A stretch of DNA of 64,000 bases from positions 25,546,141 to 25,610,140 of the forward strand of contig CM056391.1 in NCBI GenBank assembly GCA_029718625.1, written 5' to 3'. Position 1 is the first letter of the stretch; each line of letters begins with the position of its first letter. Positions 14,454 through 25,856 of the stretch are shown here, in pieces. A program made the translations under genes and the position numbers. This DNA comes from Synaphobranchus kaupii. Lineage: Eukaryota; Chordata; Actinopteri; Anguilliformes; Synaphobranchidae. The notes beneath the pieces are model-generated. The model made no database searches and had not been told where the DNA came from. It was given only the letters and a program-made list of their open reading frames with translations.

Positions 14454-16355
14454 GAAATGAAAAATCCACATTAATCTTGCAGTGTTCTTTGTACTGTAAA
14501 AGTGCTTATTACCTATAGTTCAATGTGAGACGATGCAGAATTCCAAGGCGCAGAGATGCTTGTGTCTCCTTTTACAGTGGGAAAGCATGGTGGATTTCTG
14601 TGCATACTTAACCTGGGCTCTGAAGATCCACCAGTGGAAGGAAAAACCTTCAGTAGAAAAGAAGGGGAGGCACCAGAAATATGTATGTCTGTGTGTCAGG
14701 TTGTTATTAGATGGCTGAGAGAACGTCCACATAATCATCAGTGACCCAGACATATTAGTTATTTGTGGACTTTACTTCAGTGATATTCTATCAGGTGTGC
14801 CTCAGCAAGTGTTCAGCTCATTGTTCTGTGAGTGTGATGTGACACCTTGTGGTTAAAGCACATCACTGTCTCTGTTTAAAAAAAAAAAAGTGTCACTGTC
14901 ATGGGGAGAACTTTAGATTGGAAGTTACTTTTAGGAGGTGGCGAATGCTCATTAAGCATCACCCCCCCCCCCCCCCCCCCCCCTCCAAAATATCAAAATG
15001 GCATACTTCTAAAGAATGCTGATTTTGAATGGCATATATTCAACACTGCAAAAAATGCCCACACACATAGTTTTCGTGTTTTTGAGCTTTTCACATCATC
15101 CTGGAGGTTTTCAAATGTGTTCCATACTGGTTCAACTAAAAAAAATTGCAATTTTGGTATGCATATTTTAGGGTTTTAAATGCGATGTTTCTGAGTTCTT
15201 AGTAAAACGATTTCCCACATGTTTTTGCATAATTTATCGTAATCCAATTGTGTACCATAGACCGTAGACAGGGGTGGGGTTTTCAGACTTTTCAAAACAC
15301 CTACGTCATGCCCTTTGCTTACGTTTTGTGGGCGACTGGGCGTTTCAGATACCTTTAACAGTCTTTTAATCTTATAATGAGACTTACATAGCCTACTAAT
15401 TTAATTTCTTTCAAGTAGAAAATATTAGCTTGTTTTAACTTACTCTTTGCTTGACAAGTGAAATTATCTTACCCCATTGAAATGAGTAAAGCTATCTCAC
15501 CCAATTGGCAATATTTTGTCTTTTTTTAGGAAAAAAAAGTCAGTAATAAGATTAAAATGCTTGTTAAGATTGACTTAGTTTTTGGTTTTTGCAGTGAAGA
15601 GATGAGTGTTCTGTAACTAATGAAGAAAATCGCAAGTTTAGCAACCCACTTGATTCATTCCTAAATACATGCACAGCCAGCAGACAAGCCCCATACATTT
15701 GTGCTTACATGTACATCACACAACCTGAGGTTAATGGAGGGGGGTCGGAAATAAAGGGTTTGCATCCTGGTTGTGGGCCTGCACACGAAGCCTTTTTCTT
15801 GTGGTTGGGGAGGATAAGGAAGCCACAGTGGCAACACAGGCTCTGTTTGGTAATGTGTGAAGTGTGGTTTCAATTACACCGGGAAATGGTTAAAGGGCCG
15901 CTCCCACAACCAACCACTCCCCCTGCATTCCCCTTTGATTGTGTGATGCTGACATTTTGGAGGGGGGGAAAAAAATCAAGTAACATTGTTTATTTTAGCA
16001 GCTTGGCACACTCTAGATTACCCAAATGCCAACACATTGTGCATTGGCTTCATACATTTTTTATTAAAATGGTATTGTAGTGCATTTGTGGGAATAAATT
16101 CCTCATTTGGGAAAATGGTTTCCTAAGTGCAGCTTTACCAAAAATGACTTCTGATTGTTTTTTCATTACAGACATTCAGACAATACAAATAATTAATAAC
16201 ATTACAGCCATTGGGATTATCTACTTTATTTGTAAAACAGGTTTATGAAGGTTGATACAGCTTACATTACCCTTTAGGCATTACACGATACTTATTGTAT
16301 TGTTATTGTATCACAGATTCAAGCCATCACCATGTGCTTTTAATTTGTATATCTA
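14454..16355. other. Non-coding, no recognised gene
   Basis: No gene seen. Contains a run of 22 C (14962-14983). Short open frames only. Confidence 0.5.
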
Positions 16356-16905
16356 GGGCGCTGTCCGAATACGACCCCTACACACCCTTTTGAGGGTGCA
16401 TATTTGAGTCCATTTCGTCAAAAAGCTTTTGAGTGGGCGACTTTTTCTCACAAATGGAGCCACGTAAAATACCAGGATGAACCCCTTATTTCCAGGGTTT
16501 TGTTGAGGGAATTCAGGAGCACACTCATCTGCAGAATGGTCTGACAATTTAAGTAAGTAACCCGGAAGTAAAAACATAAAAGACATAGAGCGTATATGCA
16601 TATCTATGGTACAAGATAGGTTCATATTGCAAACTACTCTTTTTTTATTTTTGTTAATTCTATTTTCATTGATAATCTACATTTGTAACAATCGTCATAT
16701 GTTAACTGATTGATATTCTCAATAAATAAATAAATAAATAAAGATAAATATTACAAACTACTTCCTCACTAGTTTGGAAAGAGTTTTGCGGGATTTCTTT
16801 CACCCACTGCTTGCAAAGTGAGGGACAGGGCACATAGTAGACAGGGGTCTGAGTGGACAGGGGACAGGGGACAGTGGACAGGGAACGGGTCATATTCGAA
16901 CACAG
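16356..16905 (-). mobile_element. TIR element, left copy of an inverted pair
   Basis: Begins GGGCGCTGTCCGAATACG and ends with a matching inverted end (CGAACACAG). The body is a diverged reverse complement of the element at 16910-17443, including the shared CATATGTTAACTGATTGATATT-type segment, GAATTCAGGAGCACACTCAT and a GGGGACAGG-rich end. TCTA occurs on both sides (16352-16355 and 16906-16909), which may be a target duplication. No coding capacity. Confidence 0.75.
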
Positions 16906-16909
16906 TCTA

Positions 16910-17443
16910 GGGCTGTGTCCGAATCAGAGCCCTGTTCCCTGTCCACTGGCCCCTGTCCACTCAGACCCCTGTCTACTATGTGCCCTGTCCCCTCACATTG
17001 CAAGCAGTGTGCAAAAGAAACTAGTGAGGAAGTAGTTTGTAATATCGTTTTAAATTTTTTTTTATTTTATTGAGAATATCAATCAGTTAACATATGACAA
17101 TTGTTACAAAGTGTAGACTATGAATGAAGATAGAATTAACAAAAATAAAAAAAGACTATTTCGTAATATGACCCACTCTTATACCATAGATATGCATATA
17201 CGCTCTATGTCTTTTACGTTTTTACATCCGAGTTACTTACTGAAATTGTCGGGTGAGTGCACAGTTCTGCAGATGAGTGTGCTCCTGAATTCCCTCAACA
17301 AAACCCCGGAAATAAGGGGTTCATCCTGGTATTTTAAGTGCCTCCATTTGTGAGAAAGTGTCGCCCACTCAAAAGCTTTTTGACGAAGTGGACTCAAATA
17401 TATGTGCTCAAAAGGGTGTAGGGCTCTGATTCGGACACAGCCC
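16910..17443 (+). mobile_element. TIR element, right copy of an inverted pair
   Basis: 534 bp with perfect 24-bp terminal inverted repeats starting GGGCTGTGTCCGAATCAG. It is nearly contiguous with the left copy in inverted orientation, so the pair forms a 1.1-kb palindrome. It is non-coding. No clear target duplication on the right side. Superfamily not assigned. Confidence 0.8.
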
Positions 17444-18047
17444 AGGACTTATCTGTGGTACTTCTTAAACACAGACGGGAGATCACTTAGCAAGGCTCCA
17501 CCTACTGGTGGAAAAGATAATAACACACTAAATTAATTACCTTTATTTAAAAAAAATTGGATTCAGAATATTATTAAAAGTGTAGTTGAAAATGTTCAAA
17601 AAGAGCGATTCAGCTCAGTACTTATAAGTAGCAGAACACAACCTATCAGAAATGTTTTATTTCTTAAATGTATTCATCATGTTTAAAATCCTGAATATCT
17701 ATTTGAGCTTTCGTTAGAGCAAACTTTATATGTGCTCAAAGTCTATTTTTTCCACATCTCCCTTCTTATGCCATTTTTGGTGCAATACGCTGAGACTCTT
17801 CTCTTTGTTCAGTTGCAGTCTACAGGCCGAGAGCACCCAAGAGAAGCCCGGGGGCCATCTGTCACCTCAACATGCCCATTGTCACACCTTACTGTGACCA
17901 CACAGGTACTGCCCCACATTAGCCCCTTATGCTTGTTTACTGACTACAGCTACACCTTTACTGGCGGTATTCTATAGCACCTCATGATGCACCCCACCAG
18001 AGCAGAATTCACCATGCTAATGGTCTTCAGTGAACTCTTGTGCATTT
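17444..18047. other. Non-coding, nothing recognised
   Basis: No gene, repeat end or regulatory motif recognised. Confidence 0.5.
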
Positions 18048-18210
18048 AGGGCCTGATTTACTAAGACATTTAACATGTGCAAAACATTTTAGCAATGTTT
18101 ACCAATGATTAGTGATGGTAATTGTTTTGCACCAGTCATTGGTTGTGTTATTAGTTCTACGTGTGCTAAAAGGTTGTGCTCATGCTAAAGGTCTTAGTAA
18201 ATCAGGGCCT
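18048..18210. mobile_element. Short inverted-repeat element (MITE-like)
   Basis: 163 bp beginning AGGGCCTGATTTACTAAG and ending with the inverse complement CTTAGTAAATCAGGGCCT. This is typical of short non-autonomous DNA transposons, possibly hAT-derived, but no clean target duplication is visible. Confidence 0.75.
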
Positions 18211-18326
18211 CAGTTTTATATTGCATTGAATGTTGAGAACTGTGTAAATGACTTGTGAAATGTATTTTGCAGAGTAAAAAGCTATTATAATTGTTATTGT
18301 TATGAATACAATGTCTGCACTTTACT

Positions 18327-18328
<2 letters not shown>

Positions 18329-18393
<65 letters not shown>
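18329..18393. repeat. (TA)n microsatellite, about 32 units
   Basis: Uninterrupted TA dinucleotides. The open frames reading through it are artefacts. Confidence 0.98.
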
Positions 18394-18395
<2 letters not shown>

Positions 18396-19250
18396 TCGAT
18401 TGTACGCACAGTCAGGGGGGAGACATGTTTCTGCGAAGCCACGGAGGCAGCAATCAGCATCTAATAAGAAAGGTTTCACCTCAAAAAATGGAAAACTTAA
18501 TGGAGGACAAGTAATCTTGCTGTTTTCTGTGAAACTGGAGTGACATGGGTCCTTAGGATATGGCTAACCCTTTTTATGACTGAATAAATTACATTATTAT
18601 AGAAACATAATGGAGTTGGCAAAAATCTGGGACACAACTTTCAAGGGCAAACATTTTCACAAAAATTATGAAAGAGGATTATAAGAGTACATTTTCACAA
18701 CTATGTTATCAGTAGGAATGGTTAGTTTTAGGTTTTGAAGGCTTTTAGCACATTTTTTAATTGACTGAATTTGTGAATTCTTGTGGCAAGGGTGTTTCCT
18801 GGCCCCCCGCAGGTATAGAAGTAAAAAAAAAAATTAAAAAGAAGTTAGTTCAAAAAATGTAATAAATGATTTCATAAATTTATTTCATACATAAAATATT
18901 TAAATGTAACTATTCACCAGAAAAATTTCAAAAGGTCTCTGCAAGACGCTGTGTTACGCTGTGTTTCGAAAGACATCAGGATATAGTCCTTATTTACATT
19001 TCTCAAAATTAAAATGTAACTTATGTTGTGTAATGACAAAAAAAGCTGTGAAAAAACTCAACCAGTTTAAATAACTTCCAAAATGTAATCGTTTTGAATC
19101 CACAATCTCCATTTGTGTCACGAGCTGGTAAAATGGTCCGCAAGTAGCACTTAGGAAAGAAAGCAAAAGTTAAAGTGTTTTAGAAGTCACTTAATATAAT
19201 ATACATCATCTTTAGGATCTCTAAATACCTGTAATAAGTAACACAAATAT

Positions 19251-19479
19251 TTACATTACATTACAGGCATTTAGCAGACGCTCTTATCCAGAGCGACTTA
19301 CGCAACTTTTTAGCATTTTTTTTTACATATTATCCATTTATACAGCTGGATATATACTGAAGCAATTCAGGTTAAGTGCCTTGCTCAAGGGTACAACGGC
19401 AGTGTTCTACCTGGGAATCGAACCTACAACCTTTCGGTTACAAGGCCAGTTCCTTAACCATTATACTACACTGCCGCCC
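19251..19479 (-). repeat. tRNA-derived SINE, full-looking copy
   Basis: On the minus strand the head (from 19479) carries a box-A-like TAGTATAATGGTTAAGG and a perfect box B GGTTCGATTCC (19414-19424 in plus coordinates). It then shows the tail CCTTGAGCAAGGCACTTAA..., the block CGCTCTGGATAAGAGCG, and an AATGT-rich 3' end. This fits a common fish tRNA-derived SINE of V-SINE type. The pol III boxes belong to the SINE and do not make a tRNA gene. Confidence 0.85.
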
Positions 19480-20478
19480 ATATGCTTGTTAAAATTGTGT
19501 TTGCCGGGAGCGTGCTTCACTTTGAGTGGGCAGACTGATCAGCTGTCCATTAACGCCTTCCTAGTTTCCATTGGCTCTAAGTATATGCTCGCACATAAAT
19601 AAACTCACATGGCCTCTGTTTACTTACTCACTTTAAAAAATGGAGACGTTGAAAATGCTGCTACTGCTATGAACTGTAATGGCTTTTTAACGGCTTGTTT
19701 ACAGCTGCATACCTATTTTCCCCTGCTTTGCTTTTCTTCCCTGTACCGAAATGACAGTGGCATAACTTTGTTCAGCAAAACCTGTTTCCCCACCAGGCCT
19801 GGTGGTTATCTCCATCAACCTCAATGTACTTTTTCAAGTTGAAAATAATCATGTCTGCACTGGCAAGTCAGAAGCTCACCCAGAGGTATTAACCCTTTAA
19901 ATGGCACCACCCGTATTCAGCCCCTGAAGTGGTTTATAGTTTATTTGCATTCATTGCATTTTCTTACAGTGAAACTTTTTAATAATCCGATCACACAATG
20001 TACCGTTTGAAAGTGTTAAAAGTCACGATTCTATCTATAAACTATTTTACGGTCCCAATGTTATAGCGACAACGGTTCCTTATTTTGTAACACGACACAA
20101 CACAGGCTAAATCAAAAAGACGACTCCATACGTTCTATACACACTACAAGAATAACGGTAAAGTCTGTATCCTTATCGCTGCAAAAATAATTGCACTTGA
20201 CTGTGTTTCTTGGGAAACAAACTCACAAGGGGTTACCCTAACAGAAGACACCAGGATTATACTTCAAAGGAGGGTAACGGTAACCATTTTATTTTCTGGT
20301 TTATGTTCAAAAAAGGTGGGGCTACATGGATTTACAAGCCATGCTATAAATCAAATGTTAATGCACCTGTAGTAATTGCACTGTTATGCAATTTCCCTAG
20401 GATTCAAATGCTGCTGTAGGTAATTGTGTATTTTATAGTTTTGTAAAAATGTATCTAGAGAATGAAAAGAGTTAGCAA
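19480..20478. other. Non-coding, nothing recognised
   Basis: No gene or repeat end recognised. Confidence 0.5.
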
Positions 20479-20640
20479 ACTATAGTGTTGGCAAGTCAGT
20501 TAGGACATCTACTTTGTGCATGACACAAGTCATTTTTCCAACAATTGTTTACAGACAGATTATTTCACTTTTAATTCACTATATCACAATTCCAGTGGGC
20601 AGAAGTTTACATACACTAAGTTGACTGTGCCTTTAAATTT
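20479..20640. mobile_element. Sleeping-Beauty/salmonid-Tc1-like inverted-repeat fragment
   Basis: Strongly resembles the inner part of the left IR/DR of Sleeping-Beauty-type Tc1 transposons, for example GGCAAGTCAGTTAGGACATC, TTTCCAACAATTGTTTACAG and AGAAGTTTACATACACTAAG (inner direct repeat). The outer end and the transposase are absent, so this is a solo relic. Confidence 0.85.
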
Positions 20641-20703
20641 TTAATATTTGGTCGCATATCCTTTGCATGCCATACTTCCTGATGTCTTTGACCCAACAAC
20701 ATC
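20641..20703 (-). mobile_element. Tc1-type transposase 3' remnant, antisense
   Basis: TATTTGGTCGCATATCCTTT and CTTCCTGATGTCTTTGACCC resemble, on the minus strand, the C-terminal end of a Tc1 transposase gene (compare 22430-22490). Too short for certainty. Confidence 0.4.
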
Positions 20704-20935
20704 AAAAGACTCTGATATCTTATTTTCTGGTACTCTTACAAGTGATACTATAACGTCTCTGCATTTGAATGGATCTCTATGGGAATTGGGGGGTGGGACT
20801 AGATTTAGCTGTAAATTATGCTGGAACAGTATGGAATACATGATTGGTAAAATGGCTGTAAGTCATCAAGGGTCTGAGGTATCAAACAAGCCTCAAACCA
20901 TCACTCTGCTGCTAGATATGCAGTAGATATGGATG
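20704..20935 (+). repeat. Half copy of a dispersed foldback repeat
   Basis: Matches one arm of the foldback at 24914-25430, sharing for example CATTTGAATGGATCTCTATG, TCATCAAGGGTCTGAGGTAT and AAACCATCACTCTGCTGC. Only one arm is present here, ending at the point that would be the palindrome centre. Confidence 0.85.
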
Positions 20936-22180
20936 TTTTTGATATTCTGGAAATGTGCTAAATACATTTAAACTTAAATACTGAACAAGGAAACAGCCTA
21001 CGTAAATGCAGTTAGTAGAAAATAGTTTTTGAGTCGATTTTACAGTATATTAACATTGACACTATATTATCATGAGAGGCACTAGGGCACAGCTCATCAT
21101 AGTGATTTCTGCTAAGTTGTTCCGAACATTTATATAATAATAATAAATATTTTCCCCCACCCCCTATATTATTTATCATTAGAATCTCTAGCTGCATTTC
21201 TCAATCACATTTGGTTTTTCTTATTTGTTTCCAAAGAAATAAAATGAGACTCAGCACTGATAAATGTTTGTGTTATTTGACTTTTCCAAATTAGACCAGC
21301 TGGTGAAACTAGAAGCAGTACTCTTGTGTGGTCAGAGGATGTCACTGTTGTTTAAGTGTTCACACTATCCACTCTGTGAAATTGTAGTCTTAACTAAAAT
21401 AACTGTTCAGGCCATAGGTATGATTTAATATATGAAATGATGTCAAATCATGACTTAAGTAAAAATATTTTGCTAAAAACAGCAAATAAAAAGTCCATGA
21501 GGCTATTTTATACTTATAAAATACATCAATGCTTCTTATTTAGAGCAATTAATTGAAATATAGTCCACTTTTCTTTTTCAAACATCACAATACTGCATTC
21601 ATTGTTAGTAAGAGCTCTTGTCTGAGCTGAGAAAAATGTGCTCTTTAAGTATAATCTCACCCAGAGACAACTGATTAATGCAGTTTGCTTTTGGGGAGAT
21701 GTTTGATTTTTACAGGGTCATATTTCAGCATAAAACTAGTCACTTTGATTATAACCTGAGTGGAGAGGCATAGATCTCAATAAGGCATTAAGGGGAATAC
21801 AATTTCTATTCTGCAATATATTCCCAAGAATTCTGCCAAAACATTTCGGGCATCAACAATGAAAATATTGTTGATGTCCTATGAAAGTAGAATAATTTTG
21901 TTTCAGTTCCGTCAACATGCACAAAAGTGCTTTGTAGTCTCTTCCTGGGCTTGACTCCTAAAATCTGTCTTCCGTTATCATCTGTGTATGCAGAGCTATT
22001 TTGATTCTATGGCGACTTCCAGTTCCAGCCAAACTAATCTTACCTAATATCTGACGTTTTTATATCAGCCTTATGTTTGCAGTTTGTTTGCAGTTTCAAA
22101 TATCAGCACACCGTATAATCAATTGACATTTTTTCATAAACTGAAAGCAATCATAGTGCCTACCCAATACATTTGGCATT
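20936..22180. other. Non-coding, nothing recognised
   Basis: No gene recognised. A short perfect hairpin CATCAACAAT/ATTGTTGATG lies near 21851-21876. Confidence 0.5.
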
Positions 22181-22742
22181 TACAGTGCTTTCCGTAAATA
22201 TTTGGACAGTGACAGAATTTTTGTTGTTTTGAGTCCAGCACATTGGATTTGAAATGAAGCAATGAATATGAGTTTAAATTGCAGACTGTTCATTTAAAGA
22301 GTATTTACATACATATCCAATGATCCATGTAGGAATTAGAGCCCTTTTTATACATAGTCCCCCATTTTAGGGGACCAAGTAATTGGACAAATGACCATAA
22401 TCTTAAAGTCATCATATTTGTACTTGGTTGCAAATCTTTGCATTCGATGACTGCGTGAAGTCTGCGGCCCATAGACATCACCAGACGCTGGGTATCTTCC
22501 CTGGTGATGCTCTGCCAGGCCTGTATTTCAGCCATCTTCAGTTCCTGTTTGCTTTGGGGTATTTTTGCCTCCAGTCTTGTCTTCAGCAAGTGAAACGCAT
22601 GTTTAATTGAATTCAGGTATAACTGCCGTCCATGCCAGCATTTTTGTCGAATCTGAACAGATAACATGTTTCTGTATACACTTTAGAATTCATCCTGCTG
22701 CTGTCTTGAGCAGTCATATAATCAAAAAAGACAAGTGAACCA

Positions 22743-22858
22743 GTTCCAGTGGCAGGCATACATGCCCAAGGCTATAACACTACCTCTTTCATGTTTCAAG
22801 GTTCCAGTGGCAGCAGTACACGCCCAAGGCTATAACACTACCTCCTTCATGTTTCAAA
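22743..22858. repeat. 58-bp tandem duplication inside the transposon
   Basis: Units 22743-22800 and 22801-22858 are near-identical (GTTCCAGTGGCAG...TTCATGTTTCAA). It duplicates the part of the transposase frame that reads GGSVIALGM on the minus strand. Confidence 0.9.
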
Positions 22859-23249
22859 GATGAGGGGGGTGCTGTTGATCATGAGCAGTTCCTTTCATTC
22901 TCCACACCTTTCTCTTTCCATCACATTGGTACAGGCTAATACTCATCTCAACTGTCCATAAGAGTTTGTTCTAGAACTGTAGTTTTGTAATGTATTTCTA
23001 GCAAACTAACCTGTCCTTTCAATTCCCTCTTTAACCCTCTGAGGTTATGCTGGTGTAGTCTTCTCTTTATTTTAGTCTTTGACATGTCTATGCCTACATC
23101 CTGGAGAGTGTTCTTGATCTGTTCTACACCAGTGCGATCTTGCACCTTAATAATCTACCCAACAGTTTTTTTTTTGACACGCATTTTTTCCACCCCATGA
23201 TTTTTACTGGAATTGATACTTTTTTGGTCCTTATGTTGAGAGACAACTA

Positions 23250-23723
23250 CACTGCCTGGTCAAAAAAAAGTCGCCATTGCACCCGTCATGCATAGTGCCC
23301 ACTGTACAAGCCTCTGGAGGCAGTGTTATGATCTGGGGTTGCTTCAATTGGTCAGGTCTAGGCTCAGCAACATTATGTAGCAATAAAATTAAGTCAGCTG
23401 AGTACCTGAATGTACTGAATGACCAGGTTATCCCATCAATGGAATATTCCAGGACGACAATGCCAAGATTAATCGGGCTCAAATTCTGAAAGAGTGGTTC
23501 AGGGAGCATGCGGAATCATTTTCACACATGAATTGGCCACCAGAGTCCTGACCTTAACCCCATTGAAAGTCTTTGGGATGTGCTGGAGAAGACTTTACGG
23601 AGTGGTTCGACTCTCCCGTCATCAATACAAGATCTCGGCCAAAAATGAATGCAACTCTGGACGGAAATAAATGTTGGGACGTTGCATAAGGTTATTGAAA
23701 CAATTTTTTTTGGCCAGGCAGTG
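23250..23723 (+). mobile_element. Tc1-like transposon, internally deleted, nested in another
   Basis: Starts CACTGCCTGGTCAAAAAAAA and ends with the inverse complement TTTTTTTTGGCCAGGCAGTG, with TA at 23248-23249 and 23724-23725. The + strand keeps transposase pieces GGSVMIWGCFNWSG and LNPIESLWDVLEKTLRSG in shifted frames. The N-terminal half is missing. It is a different family from its host element. Confidence 0.88.
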
Positions 23724-23894
23724 TAAAAATGCAAATGCCATACCTAGAATCAACTCCAGACCTTTTGTTCGCTTTCTTCGTGCACAAACTAATGAACTAA
23801 TGGTTAAATTTCAAATCCAATGTGCTGGAGCACAGAGCCAAAACAAGACAACAAAAATGTTGTCACTGTCGAAATGCCTATGGACTGCGCTGTA

Positions 23895-24731
23895 GGTATT
23901 CAGTGCTGTGGTGCAAAGCCACTGCCACTGCTGTAGGTTCCTATTACAACCTGCTCATCAAGTTTGTTATCAGTCTACCAGAATGTCATAGAGATTGGCA
24001 CATTTAAAGGTAGTTGAGGTCTTTTTCATATTGCCTCTAGGTCATGCATTGCAGGGTGTGGCTATTTATGGTGTAAGATGACACTACTGTTTAGGTTTAA
24101 AGGAAACCTAATATCAGGTTTCATGTCAGATTGTTGTCAAGACAATTCAGGTGAATTTTAAAAAGAAGCTAAAGAAATTCACTTGAGCATAAACCAACAA
24201 CATTTCATCAAAGTGACATTTGAGCAAAGATTACATTTGAGGTTGAATGGTAGACTGAACCTTTTATTTTGAGGCACAAACAAATGCAATTTTCTCAGAT
24301 GCTCTCTTTGTGTTTTTCATTGCATTCGTCACTGCTATTTTGACATTTCGATACAACAATTCAATTACATAGTCTGATTTTGGTTTTGTAGCTCCAAGAC
24401 CAACAATGAATTGAAACTGAAGAGACTTCAGAATGCAGCCCTTCAAATGGTTCAGAAAGTTTTTTTGATGTATTATTCAGAGAAAGATGGAATTATGGTG
24501 AATGCCAGGTATGTTGGAAATTGGGATTACAAGTGTTCTATTAAAACTGATAGCATGTTGATAAATGATAATAATTGTTCAATATTGCTCAATTAAACAT
24601 TAATATACATGTATCTTTTAACTTAAAAATAAAAAAAGTATTTGGCACAAGTCAAAGTATTAAAAACATGTAAACATTAAGCCTACAGTACTTTTTACAG
24701 TCATTTTATTGAGATTCATTAGAAGCAGTTA
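23895..24731. other. Non-coding, nothing recognised
   Basis: Short open frames without family resemblance. Confidence 0.45.
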
Positions 24732-25732
24732 CAGTACCAGTCAAAAGTTTGGACACACCAACTCATAGAAGGTTTTTTTCTGTTATTTTTACTGTTTTCC
24801 ACATTTTGGAATAGTAAAGACATCAAAACTATGAGATAACACAAATTAAATTATGCAAAGACCAAAAACGTGTTAAACAAATACAAAAGTAATATATTAC
24901 TTTTAGTACTTATAGTACTCTTAGAAGCGATACTATAACCTCTGCATTTGAATGTAATGGGGGTGGGACTAGATTTAGCTTTAAATTACGCTGGAACAGT
25001 GTGGAACACATGGTTGGCTAAATGGCTCTAAGTCATCAAGGGTCTGACGTATCAAACAAGCCTTAAACCATCACTCTGCTGCCAGAAATACAGTAGATAT
25101 GGATGGATAACTTGAAGGGTTTCTTCTCCTGACTTATTTTTCCATAGAGTTCAATAGGAAAATTTGTCAGGAGAAACAACCCTTAAAGTGATCCATCCAT
25201 ATCTACTGCATATCTGGCAGCAGAGTGATGGTTTGAGGCTTGTTTGATACCTCAGACCCTTGATGACTTACAGCCATTTAGCCAACCATGGGTTACATAC
25301 CATTCCCATGTAATTTACAGCTTAATCTAGCCCCACCCCCCAATTCCCATAGAGATCCATTCAAATGCAGAGGTTATAGTATCGCTTCTAAGAGTACCTG
25401 GAAATAACATATCAGGAGTCTTTTGATATCCTTTTATATAGAGTCATGATGGCATCACCTGTTTACCTGTGGAATACCTGTTTACCACAGAAGTTGTTTG
25501 AGAGAATGGCAAGAATGTGCAAGGCCGTTATCAAGGCAAAGGGTGGCTACTTTGAAGAATCTAAAATATATGACTTTTTTTATTTGTTTAACACTTTTTT
25601 GGTCTTTGCATAATTTAATTTGTGTTATCTCATAGTTTTGATGTCTTTACTATTCCAAAATGTGGAAAACAGTAAAAATAACGGAAAAAAACCTTCTATG
25701 AGTAGGTGTGTCCAAACTTTTGACTGGTACTG
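24732..25732 (+). mobile_element. Tc1-like transposon, internally deleted, carrying a foldback insertion
   Basis: Long inverted repeats of about 170 bp begin CAGTACCAGTCAAAAGTTTG and end with the inverse complement, with TA on each side. Near 25498-25560 the + strand retains the transposase C-terminus (for example ARMCKAVIKAKGGYFEE). The rest of the gene is replaced by the foldback repeat at about 24914-25430. Confidence 0.88.
24914..25430. repeat. Foldback (palindromic) repeat
   Basis: The arms, about 24915-25132 and 25168-25400, are inverse complements. Both carry CATCACTCTGCTGCCAGA or its complement, and the loop is about 35 bp. Homologous to the single arm at 20704-20935. Non-coding. Confidence 0.85.
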
Positions 25733-25790
25733 TATAAGATGGCTGAATTTGCATGACAGTCAGCTCCTATTAACAACTGAAGCAAGGAGT

Positions 25791-25856
25791 TGATAATAAT
25801 CAACTTTATTTATATGGCACCTTTCATACAAAGTAGCAGCTTCACAAATACAGTAC
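25791..25856 (-). repeat. L2-type LINE/SINE 3' tail fragment
   Basis: On the minus strand it reads TATGAAAGGTGCCATATAAA TAAAG, the typical 3' end of fish L2-like retroposons (compare 33750-33815). Confidence 0.65.

Larger units (their letters stand above)
22183..23892 (-). mobile_element. Tc1/mariner-type transposon, decayed, with a second Tc1 inserted inside
   Basis: Terminal inverted repeats start CAGTGCTTTCC-TAAATATTTGGACAGTGACA at the left and return as TGTCACTGTC...GACTGCGCTG at the right. TA lies on both sides (22181-22182 and 23893-23894). The inner inverted repeat CACATTGGATTTGAAAT is also present at both ends. On the minus strand remnants read as a transposase: RTGVEQIKNTL and KTKIKRRLH near the N-terminus, then AWQSI-RED-QRLVMSM-RRLHAVI at the C-terminus. 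Stops and frameshifts make it inactive. Without the 474-bp insert at 23250-23723 the element would be about 1.23 kb. Confidence 0.85.

Noticed and set aside
18194..18514. Open frames with alternating Tyr-Ile
   Set aside because: Translation of the TA microsatellite.
19410..19479. Possible tRNA gene
   Set aside because: A and B boxes are present, but the sequence continues into a SINE body and tail and the cloverleaf is not complete.
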